A stretch of DNA of 6,546 bases from Planctomycetota bacterium (lineage in GTDB: Bacteria > Planctomycetota > Planctomycetia > Pirellulales > Pirellulaceae): the NCBI GenBank assembly GCA_023417165.1, contig JAEZGD010000020.1:1-6546 (forward strand), written 5' to 3'. This document shows positions 1-5,596 of this stretch, piece after piece. The position numbers were made by a program, and so were the translations under genes. The notes beneath the pieces are model-generated. The model searched no databases. It worked only from the letters and a program-made list of their open reading frames with translations, and was not told the DNA's origin. Within the stretch, counting starts at the first letter, position 1. Each line of letters starts with the position of its first letter.

Positions 1-75
1 TGCATAGATGGCTATTACAAAGCGAAAGACGCCAAACTGCCCAACAGCCCAATCCACTGCTTCTCCTACGCCCCG

Positions 76-103
76 TTGCCATCCAATGGTTCCTTCCTAT
101 AGA
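76..103 (+). promoter_or_regulatory. Candidate sigma70-type promoter for the sdhCAB operon
   Basis: TTGCCA at 76-81 matches the -35 consensus at 5 of 6 positions. TATAGA at 98-103 matches the -10 at 4 of 6 but lacks the conserved final T. The spacer is 16 nt. It lies about 155 nt upstream of the preferred sdhC start, in the most AT-rich part of the leader. This is a pattern match only; no transcription start is known, and the weak -10 keeps confidence low. Confidence 0.35.
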
Positions 104-163
104 AATAGGTTTTGGGATCAATGGGACCTATGTCCCCGGCCGAGGTCTATGGATGAGGACCTC
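96..163 (+). other. sdhC leader region with three small inverted repeats
   Basis: The 262 nt before sdhC hold no convincing gene. Three short perfect inverted repeats are visible. CCTAT/ATAGG (96-100 and 105-109, loop AGAA) overlaps the candidate -10. GGGAC/GTCCC (123-127 and 132-136, loop CTAT) comes next. GAGGTC/GACCTC (142-147 and 158-163, 10-nt loop) is the third. If transcription starts near 110, the last two would lie in the 5' untranslated mRNA. Stems of 5-6 bp are common by chance, so an operator or attenuator role is only a possibility. I recognise no riboswitch class. Confidence 0.3.
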
Positions 164-249
164 TCCCGCGATGCGTGCCCTGCTGCACACTGGTCGTCCG
201 CGGCGGCGTCCTGCTTGCCGTAACTAGTGCCAGCGCAAGAACTTCGCAC

Positions 250-256
250 AGAAAGG
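250..256 (+). promoter_or_regulatory. Ribosome binding site that decides the sdhC start
   Basis: AGAAAGG at 250-256 lies 6 nt before the GTG at 263, a good Shine-Dalgarno position. The other in-frame GTG, at 227, has only TAA and TAG-rich sequence upstream and no purine-rich site. This favours 263 as the start. Confidence 0.5.
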
Positions 257-262
257 TCTGCG

Positions 263-1108
263 GTGGATAACTCTCCCCCGGCATCCTCTTGGTGGGCTCG
301 AAACGACTTCTTGATTCGCCGCCTGCATTCGCTGAGCGGTTTGATCCCGGTGGGCGCCTATATGGTGGTTCACCTGTTGACCAACGCCAGCATCAATAAC
401 AGCGTGCTGACGTTCGTCAATTCGGTGTTCGCCATTCATAGCCTGGGCAATCTGTTGCCGGTGGTCGAATGGGGCTTCATCTTCTTGCCGATTTTGTTCC
501 ATGCCATCTTGGGCGTGATCATCATCCGCGAAGGCACGCCTAACCAGAACAGCTATCGCTACACGAACAATTACCGCTATACGCTGCAACGCGCCACAGG
601 CATGATCGCCTTCGTGTTCATCGTGTGGCACGTGTTTCACATGCACGGCTGGTTCCATTTTGCCGCTTGGCAAGAGGTGACCGATGCACTGGGTGGCGCA
701 AAGTTCCGGGCGTATAACGCCGCTTCAACCGCGGCCGAAGCCCTGCAAGGCCCCGGCGCGATCGTCGTGAACATCCTGTACACAATCGGCGTGTTGTCGT
801 GCGTCTTTCACCTGGCGAATGGCATCTGGACGATGGGCATTACCTGGGGCTTGTGGGTCACGCCGGCCTCGCAGCGCTGGGCGAATTACTTGTCGGTTGG
901 TTTTGGCGTGCTGCTGGCGATGGTCGCCCTGTCGGCTCAGTTCGGCTTTGCCACCCTCGATGCCGAGGCGGCGCGCAAGATCGAAGACGAAACGTACGAG
1001 GCCCGCGTCGCCGCTGGCCTGGTCGAGCCGAACGAACACAAGCGTAAGCACGATTCGCCCCATGCGACGGGCGACGAAACCAAAGGCGCGGAGACGACAA
1101 AAGAGTAA
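263..1108 (+). CDS. sdhC: Succinate dehydrogenase di-heme cytochrome b558 subunit
   Basis: Membrane anchor of complex II: it carries two hemes b and the quinone site and passes electrons from SdhB to the quinone pool. From the GTG at 263 it has 281 residues; an in-frame GTG at 227 would add 12. Five hydrophobic helices lie near residues 19-41, 67-88, 110-131, 165-195 and 206-230. The four axial histidines of the Bacillus-type family are all present: H37 (VHLL), H80 (FHAILG), H123 (WHV) and H183 (FHLANG). The RRLHSL.G.IPVG opening and the GVLS..FH..NG.W....TWG..VTP.SQR block match B. subtilis SdhC closely. Two hemes and five helices in one chain explain why there is no sdhD. Unlike the roughly 200-residue Bacillus protein, it has a charged tail of about 50 residues (231-281) and a His-rich patch HVFHMHGWFH. 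First gene of sdhCAB, 102 nt before sdhA. Confidence 0.95.
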   Translation: MDNSPPASSWWARNDFLIRRLHSLSGLIPVGAYMVVHLLTNASINNSVLTFVNSVFAIHSLGNLLPVVEWGFIFLPILFHAILGVIIIREGTPNQNSYRYTNNYRYTLQRATGMIAFVFIVWHVFHMHGWFHFAAWQEVTDALGGAKFRAYNAASTAAEALQGPGAIVVNILYTIGVLSCVFHLANGIWTMGITWGLWVTPASQRWANYLSVGFGVLLAMVALSAQFGFATLDAEAARKIEDETYEARVAAGLVEPNEHKRKHDSPHATGDETKGAETTKE

Positions 1109-1114
1109 CCGCAC

Positions 1115-1131
1115 GAGAGCATCACGCTCTC
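1115..1131 (+). other. Hairpin in the sdhC-sdhA gap
   Basis: GAGAGC (1115-1120) and GCTCTC (1126-1131) form a perfect 6-bp stem with a 5-nt loop, 6 nt after the sdhC stop. A slipped pairing (CGAGAG 1114-1119 with CTCTCG 1129-1134) is equally possible. No T-run follows, so it is not a typical intrinsic terminator. It could stabilise or mark a processing site in the operon mRNA, but this is inference. I see nothing else in the 102-nt gap except a weak GGGA before sdhA. Confidence 0.4.
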
Positions 1132-1210
1132 TCGATGGGGCAGACGCAGGTTTCTCACGATTAGCTTCATTTGGACGACAGCGCAACTTCGTCCTCCTTG
1201 GGATCATGTC

Positions 1211-3208
1211 ATGGCGAAGCAACGGGTGATGGTAGTCGGTGGCGGTTTGGCAGGGCTCGCGGCGGCCATGAAGCTGGCCGAAATGGGCATTGAAGTCGAC
1301 CTGATGAGCCTCACGCCGGTCAAACGCTCGCACAGCGTGTGCGCTCAAGGCGGCATCTACTCGTGCAACGACCTCACGCGCCAGCAAGGCGACAGCGAGT
1401 GGAAGCACTTTGACGACACCGTCTATGGCGGCGACTTCCTGCAGCATCAGCCCCCCGTCAAAGAAATGGCCTATTGGGGGCCGAAAATCATCGACTTGAT
1501 GGACCGCCTGGGCGTCACCTTCAACCGCACGCCCGAAGGCTTCCTCGATCGCCGGCGCTTCGGCGGCACGCTCTACAAACGCACCGCCTTTGCAGGCGCG
1601 ACCACCGGCCAGCAACTGCTTTACGCTCTCGACGAACAGGTCCGCCGCTGGGAAGTGGCAGGCATGATCAAGAAGTACGAATTCTGGGACTTCTTGGGCC
1701 CCATCGTCGATGACAACGGTGTCTGCCGCGGCTGCGTGGGCCAAGATCTGGTGACGATGGAAATTCGCAGCTTTCCCGCCGATGCGGTGCTGGTTTGCAG
1801 CGGTGGCGCTGGTCTAATCTATGGTCGCTCGACAATGTCGATGGCTTGCACCGGCAGCGCCGCCAGCCGTTGCCATCAAGCCGGCGTCAAACTGGGTAAT
1901 CCCGAGTTTGTGCAGGTCCATCCCACCGCCATTCCGGGTGCCGACAAGCTGCGGCTGATGAGCGAATCGGCGCGTGGCGAAGGCGGTCGCGTCTGGGTGC
2001 CCAAGACTCCGCACGATCCGCGCGATCCCAAGAGCATCCCAGAAAACGAACGCTATTACTTCCTCGAGGCCCGCTATCCGAAGTACGGCAACCTCGTCCC
2101 ACGCGATATCGCCACGCGTGAAATCTTCGACATCTGCGTCAATGAAGGGCTCAGTGTCGAAAAAGATCGCCAGTGCGTATATCTCGATCTGACCCACATT
2201 CCGCGAGCTGAACTCAATCGCAAGCTGGGCGGTATTCTCGAAATTTACGAGAAGTTCCAAGGGGTCGATCCGCGTGCCACTCCGATGAAGATCTTCCCCG
2301 CCGTCCACTATTTCATGGGCGGTCTGTGGTGCGACTATCAAAAGTCTGGCGATGGCGGCCTCGTCGTCGGTTCGCCGAAGAACCAGGTCACTAACATTCC
2401 GAACCTGTACGCCCTGGGCGAGTGCGACTATCAGTACCACGGCGCCAACCGCCTGGGCGCGAACTCGCTGCTGTCGTGCATTTTCACCGGCCTGGTGACC
2501 GCGCCCGGCGTGCAAACCTTGTTACAAAATAGCAAGGGAGCCGCCAGCGAACTGCCGGCTTCGTTCTTCGAACAGGCGCGCAAACGCCATGTCGAACGGC
2601 ACTCGGCGCTGCTGAAGCGCTCCGGCACTGGCGAGAATCCGTACCTGATTCACCAAGAGCTAGGCGATGCCATGACTAAGGCCGCCACCGTGGTGCGCCG
2701 CAATCCGCAGCTCGAAGAAGCCTACACCCAGGTGTGCGAACTCGAAGAACGCGCCAAGAAGTGCTCGCTGTCCGATACCGGCGCGTGGACCAATCAAAAC
2801 GTCGTCTTCACCAAGGCCCTGCAAGATATGTTCCCCATCGCCAAGGCGATTTTGCGGGGAGCGATCATGCGGGACGAAAGCCGTGGCGCGCACTTCAAAC
2901 CCGACTTCAGCATGCCGGCGTTGCACTCGACCGAGCCCGCCGCGCGGCTGAAAGAAGCCGAAGAATGGTGCGACAAGTTCGAAGCCAACACCGAGCGCTT
3001 CCTGCGTTCCACCATTGCTACGCATACGCCCAGCGGCCCGGAAATCACCTACGAAGCGGTCGATACCTCGCTCATTCCGCCCCGCCCGCGGCTGTATGGC
3101 CTGGTGGGCGCTGAAGTAATTGAACAAGTATGGAAAGAACGAGCCGCAGCCAAGGCGGCAGGCAACGGCGCCGGCGCGGCTGGCAAAGTTGCCATTGGCG
3201 CTTCCTGA
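1211..3208 (+). CDS. sdhA: Succinate dehydrogenase flavoprotein subunit
   Basis: Catalytic subunit of complex II: it oxidises succinate to fumarate on covalently bound FAD at the cytoplasmic face and hands electrons to SdhB. The 665-residue protein opens with the dinucleotide-binding GGGLAGL (10-16). H41 in SHSVCAQGGI is the covalent FAD histidine. Active-site residues of the family are visible: H237 in HPTAIPG, R255 in ESARGEGG (proton-shuttle arginine), H366 in HYFMGG, and R414 in GANRLGANSLL. The C-terminal helical domain carries the conserved RDESRGAH. The wording (FDDTVYGGDFL, FNRTPEG, GATTGQQLLYALDEQVRR) follows Bacillus SdhA rather than E. coli SdhA, which agrees with the one-anchor SdhC. 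Compared with Bacillus (about 586 residues) it has small insertions near 265-275 and 374-388 and an Ala/Gly-rich tail from about 645. ATG 1211 has a weak GGGA (1200-1203) upstream. By sequence alone a fumarate reductase role cannot be excluded, but an aerobic SDH is likelier. Confidence 0.97.
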   Translation: MAKQRVMVVGGGLAGLAAAMKLAEMGIEVDLMSLTPVKRSHSVCAQGGIYSCNDLTRQQGDSEWKHFDDTVYGGDFLQHQPPVKEMAYWGPKIIDLMDRLGVTFNRTPEGFLDRRRFGGTLYKRTAFAGATTGQQLLYALDEQVRRWEVAGMIKKYEFWDFLGPIVDDNGVCRGCVGQDLVTMEIRSFPADAVLVCSGGAGLIYGRSTMSMACTGSAASRCHQAGVKLGNPEFVQVHPTAIPGADKLRLMSESARGEGGRVWVPKTPHDPRDPKSIPENERYYFLEARYPKYGNLVPRDIATREIFDICVNEGLSVEKDRQCVYLDLTHIPRAELNRKLGGILEIYEKFQGVDPRATPMKIFPAVHYFMGGLWCDYQKSGDGGLVVGSPKNQVTNIPNLYALGECDYQYHGANRLGANSLLSCIFTGLVTAPGVQTLLQNSKGAASELPASFFEQARKRHVERHSALLKRSGTGENPYLIHQELGDAMTKAATVVRRNPQLEEAYTQVCELEERAKKCSLSDTGAWTNQNVVFTKALQDMFPIAKAILRGAIMRDESRGAHFKPDFSMPALHSTEPAARLKEAEEWCDKFEANTERFLRSTIATHTPSGPEITYEAVDTSLIPPRPRLYGLVGAEVIEQVWKERAAAKAAGNGAGAAGKVAIGAS

Positions 3209-3241
3209 TAGAACCATTATCCATCTCGTCCGTGTCAAACT

Positions 3242-3299
3242 TTTAGCCGCTTCGCTTGCGAAGCGTTGGATGCCTCGCGGAGCACCGTCCGCGGCTAAA
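3242..3299. repeat. 58-nt nested palindromic element between sdhA and sdhB
   Basis: The outer arms TTTAGCCGC (3242-3250) and GCGGCTAAA (3291-3299) are a perfect 9-bp inverted repeat. Inside are two further perfect palindromes: CGCTTCGC/GCGAAGCG (3248-3255 and 3258-3265, TT between) and CGCGGA/TCCGCG (3276-3281 and 3288-3293, 6-nt loop). Each inner stem shares three bases with the outer arm, so the element could fold as a three-way junction or as two separate hairpins. It fills half of the 111-nt gap between sdhA and sdhB and has no T-run. Its compact symmetry resembles REP-like or small non-autonomous mobile elements. No second copy is in this window, so its dispersed nature is inference. Confidence 0.6.
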
Positions 3300-3319
3300 G
3301 AAGAAGAGTTACGAGAGCT

Positions 3320-4207
3320 ATGGCAGACCACGCGCATACCGACAGTGCTCACGCGACCGACCACCACAGCCAAGGCCACAAGCCGCCCGAATCGTTCGAG
3401 GTGCGCATATTGCGCCAGGACGCGCCCGGCCAATCCAGCTATTGGGAGCGGCACCGGGTCAAGTACGAAACCGAGATGAACGTCATCAGCGTGCTGCAGC
3501 GCATCGCCGCCAAGGCTACCGATGTTGATGGCAAAAAGGTCGCGCCGGTTGCGTGGGACTGTAACTGCCTGGAAGAGGTCTGCGGCGCGTGCACCATGGT
3601 CATCAACGGCAAGGTCCGGCAATCGTGCTCGGCTCTGGTCGATCGCCTCTTGGCCGACAACCCCGGCGAGATCGAACTACAGCCGATGGCAAAGTTTCCC
3701 GTCGTGCGCGACTTGGTCGTCGACCGCAGCCGCTTGTTCCAAGCGCTGAAGAAGCTGAAGTCTTGGGTGCCGGTCGATGGCTATTACGACATGGGCCCCG
3801 GTCCCAAGATTGCCCAGATCGATCAGGAGCAGAATTATCCGCTCAGCGAGTGCATGAGCTGCGGCTGCTGTCTCGATGCTTGCCCGCAGTACAACAAAAT
3901 CGAACTGACGCGTCTGGAAGGCGAAACCGACGCCGAGTTCCAAGCCCGCGAGCGCGAAGCGTTCGATCACGCCTTTATCGGGGCGCACGCCATCAGCCAG
4001 GCGGTGCTCTTTAACCGCAATCCCACCGGCAAGATGAACTCTGCCGAGCGTTTGGACGCGTTGATGCAGCCCGGCGGCTTGCAGAACTGCGGCAACGCGC
4101 AGAACTGCGTCATGGTTTGCCCGAAGCATATTCCGTTGACCACCAGCATCGGCCGTGCCGGCCGCGCCACCACCGTGCGCATGGTCACGCGGTGGTTCGG
4201 CAAATAA
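3320..4207 (+). CDS. sdhB: Succinate dehydrogenase iron-sulfur subunit
   Basis: Electron-transfer subunit of complex II that links the SdhA flavin to SdhC heme and quinone. In the 295-residue protein the N-terminal ferredoxin domain holds the 2Fe-2S ligands C83, C88, C91 and C103 (C-x4-C-x2-C-x11-C), with an additional C81 just before. The C-terminal domain has C178, C181, C184 and C188-P, then C257, C263 and C267-P. By family rule C178/C181/C184/C267 bind 4Fe-4S and C188/C257/C263 bind 3Fe-4S, so all three clusters should be present. CNCLEEVCGAC and INGKVRQSC follow the Bacillus type. The first 20 residues form a polar extension with six histidines (4, 6, 11, 15, 16, 20), absent from typical SdhB, and the protein is about 40 residues longer than the Bacillus one. 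The ATG at 3320 has only a weak purine run (AAGAAGAG, 3301-3308) upstream. Last gene of the operon. Confidence 0.97.
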   Translation: MADHAHTDSAHATDHHSQGHKPPESFEVRILRQDAPGQSSYWERHRVKYETEMNVISVLQRIAAKATDVDGKKVAPVAWDCNCLEEVCGACTMVINGKVRQSCSALVDRLLADNPGEIELQPMAKFPVVRDLVVDRSRLFQALKKLKSWVPVDGYYDMGPGPKIAQIDQEQNYPLSECMSCGCCLDACPQYNKIELTRLEGETDAEFQAREREAFDHAFIGAHAISQAVLFNRNPTGKMNSAERLDALMQPGGLQNCGNAQNCVMVCPKHIPLTTSIGRAGRATTVRMVTRWFGK

Positions 4208-4208
4208 G

Positions 4209-4239
4209 GCCCACCCACGTGCGACCTGTGGGTCGGGGC
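4209..4239 (+). terminator. GC-rich stem after sdhB, possible terminator
   Basis: Starting 2 nt after the sdhB stop, GCCC-ACCCAC (4209-4218) pairs with GTGGGT (4228-4233) and GGGC (4236-4239), giving 10 bp with a 2-nt bulge (4234-4235) and a 9-nt loop. No T-tract follows, so it is not a classical intrinsic terminator. Its place between the operon end and a new promoter suits transcription ending or 3'-end protection. That role is inferred. Confidence 0.4.
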
Positions 4240-4266
4240 TGCCAGAGCGGGGCAATGCGATACAAT
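4239..4266 (+). promoter_or_regulatory. Candidate sigma70-type promoter for the M50 protease gene
   Basis: CTGCCA at 4239-4244 (4 of 6 to the -35 consensus), a 16-nt spacer and TACAAT at 4261-4266 (5 of 6 to the -10) lie between sdhB and the protease gene. Transcription would start near 4273, giving a leader of about 38 nt to ATG 4311. The same spacing is seen at 76-103. The strong -10 in a GC-rich gap suggests the gene is transcribed apart from sdhCAB. Confidence 0.5.
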
Positions 4267-4310
4267 AAACAGATGCTCCGGTCGTGACGGCTCCGCTCGT
4301 ATGGTCTCGT

Positions 4311-5330
4311 ATGTCTGATTCTTCCTTCGATCCCGCGCCAGCGCCTAGTGCCGCCGAGGCCTTAACCGCGCAGGTGCGAGACGAAGTGATCGTGCAACCG
4401 CCTCGACGTCGGCGGCGGGTCTGGCTCCCTCTGGCCCTCTTTCTGGCCACGTGTCTCTCGACCTTTTGGGTCGGCGCGAATCAATGGTATCCGCTGATTG
4501 CGATCTGGGGCGAATCGCTGTTTGGCTTTGATTCGCCACAGACAGAACTGCTCACGCGGCAAATGGTGCTGCGACACTGGCAAGACGGCCTGATCTATAT
4601 GGTCTGCGTGCTCGGCATCTTGCTGGCGCACGAGATGGGACACTTTCTGGCGACGGTGTGGTATCGCATTCCCGCCAGCTTTCCCTATGTCATTCCGATG
4701 CCGCTGCTCCCCATCGGCACGTTCGGTGCCGTCATCGGTATGGACGCCAGGGTGGCCGATCGCAAGCAAACCTTCGATGTCGGCATCGCCGGGCCGCTCG
4801 CGGGGCTGGTGATCGCCATTCCGGTGATCGTGTGGGGCACGATGCAGCTCGACTTCACCGCGCCGGCCTATGGTCAGTTCGCGCTGCGTAATCCGCTGTT
4901 TGTGCGACTGCTGCTCGATTGGCTGCAGCCCGCCGGCTACCAGGCAGGCATGCCGGTGGCGCTCAGTCAGCTCAATCCGTTTTTCATGGCGGGTTGGGTC
5001 GGCCTCTTGGTCACCGGCTTGAATATGCTGCCGGTCAGCCAACTCGACGGCGGCCACGTGATCTATACGCTGTTTGGTCGCCGCGCCCACTGGATCGGCA
5101 GAGCCTTCATGCTGACGGCGGTCATCTACCTGGCGTATTCGATGTACTACAACTCCGAGGCGCAGTGGATCTTGATGATCGGCCTGATCCTGCTCGTCGG
5201 CATCGACCATCCGCCCACGCGCGACGACAGCGTGCCGCTCGGCTGGTTCCGCTACGGCCTGGGCCTCGCCTCGCTGGCGATTCCCATCCTCTGCTTTTCG
5301 CCCCGGGCATTATCCTCGGTCGTGATGTAA
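4311..5330 (+). CDS. M50 family (site-2-protease-like) membrane zinc metalloprotease
   Basis: Predicted intramembrane metalloprotease of 339 residues with several hydrophobic segments (near 37-56, 94-117, 126-146, 154-177, 228-258, 264-280, 284-298 and the C-terminus). The zinc site is intact: H107-E-M-G-H111 with E108 as the catalytic base, and D246 in N-x-LPVSQLDGGH, the second M50 signature. GTFGAVIGM and the FDVGIAGPLAG segment are typical of the EGY1/S2P-like subgroup. No PDZ domain is visible, unlike RseP. A basic RRRRR run (32-36) before the first helix suggests a cytoplasmic N-terminus. Such proteases cut transmembrane segments, often anti-sigma factors or other regulators, but the substrate cannot be deduced here. 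Start choice is uncertain: GTG 4284 would add 9 residues, and neither start has a Shine-Dalgarno, so I prefer the ATG. It follows sdhB by 103 nt with its own promoter, and no link to complex II is evident. Confidence 0.88.
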   Translation: MSDSSFDPAPAPSAAEALTAQVRDEVIVQPPRRRRRVWLPLALFLATCLSTFWVGANQWYPLIAIWGESLFGFDSPQTELLTRQMVLRHWQDGLIYMVCVLGILLAHEMGHFLATVWYRIPASFPYVIPMPLLPIGTFGAVIGMDARVADRKQTFDVGIAGPLAGLVIAIPVIVWGTMQLDFTAPAYGQFALRNPLFVRLLLDWLQPAGYQAGMPVALSQLNPFFMAGWVGLLVTGLNMLPVSQLDGGHVIYTLFGRRAHWIGRAFMLTAVIYLAYSMYYNSEAQWILMIGLILLVGIDHPPTRDDSVPLGWFRYGLGLASLAIPILCFSPRALSSVVM

Positions 5331-5355
5331 ATCTTCCCGAGCGGGGGGCGGGTGC

Positions 5356-5374
5356 CACTGGCCTCCGGCCAGTG
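5356..5374. repeat. Perfect 8-bp inverted repeat after the M50 gene
   Basis: CACTGGCC (5356-5363) and GGCCAGTG (5367-5374) form a perfect stem closed by a TCC loop, 26 nt after the protease stop. No T-run follows. It may end or protect the protease mRNA, or be a copy of a dispersed REP-like hairpin. I recall similar CACTGGC/GCCAGTG hairpins in planctomycete intergenic regions, but I could not check this. Confidence 0.5.
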
Positions 5375-5416
5375 CCGTGTTCCGCCGCGGCCCATAATCG
5401 TCTCGGCTGCCAACTT

Positions 5417-5438
5417 CTGGCCTTTTCATTAGGGCCAG
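5417..5438. repeat. Inverted repeat CTGGCC/GGCCAG in the 5331-5596 gap
   Basis: CTGGCC (5417-5422) and GGCCAG (5433-5438) are a 6-bp inverted repeat around a 10-nt AT-rich spacer. The core is the same as in the hairpin at 5356-5374, and CTGGCC recurs at 5498-5503. It could be a hairpin or a dyad operator. Apart from these repeats and one candidate promoter, I see nothing else in the 266-nt stretch 5331-5596, and no credible gene. Confidence 0.35.
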
Positions 5439-5520
5439 TACCCACAATCACCGTCTGCCACTTTTGCCGACACTTTCCGCGGCATTCGCCCCCCGTTCTG
5501 GCCAAAGCAACCGCCAAAAC

Positions 5521-5549
5521 TTGCGAGTCGCCCGGCGGCTTCGCATAAT
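5521..5549 (+). promoter_or_regulatory. Candidate sigma70-type promoter for the exported dehydrogenase gene
   Basis: TTGCGA (5521-5526, 4 of 6), a 17-nt spacer and CATAAT (5544-5549, 5 of 6) stand about 48 nt before the ATG at 5597. The spacing is optimal. The octamer CATAATCG also occurs at 5393-5400, without a good -35. Pattern match only. Confidence 0.45.
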
Positions 5550-5596
5550 CGGGACTTCCTGCCTGTGGTCCGCCCTCTCTCGGAACGGTGCGCGTG

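Noticed and set aside
8..223. 71-codon open frame upstream of sdhC
   Set aside because: Low-complexity Pro/Ser/Arg-rich translation with no recognisable domain and no ribosome site; it lies over the likely promoter and leader.
725..1744. Long minus-strand open frame of 339 codons
   Set aside because: It is antisense to sdhC and sdhA, whose products are unmistakable. Its translation has no family signature; long antisense frames are expected in GC-rich coding DNA.
3242..3299. CRISPR repeat or tRNA-like structure
   Set aside because: There is no periodic repeat-spacer pattern, no acceptor stem with a CCA-type end and no anticodon arm; the palindromes do not fit a cloverleaf.
3209..3319. sdhD or small peptide gene in the sdhA-sdhB gap
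   Set aside because: The gap is only 111 nt and mostly palindromic. The di-heme five-helix SdhC makes a second anchor unnecessary.
2660..3622. Minus-strand open frame of 320 codons crossing sdhA and sdhB
   Set aside because: Shadow of two well-supported genes, with no recognisable domain.
4919..5548. Plus-strand frame of 209 codons overlapping the protease gene end
   Set aside because: Arg/Pro/Ala-rich out-of-frame translation; its first part is the shifted protease frame and the rest covers hairpins and the candidate promoter.
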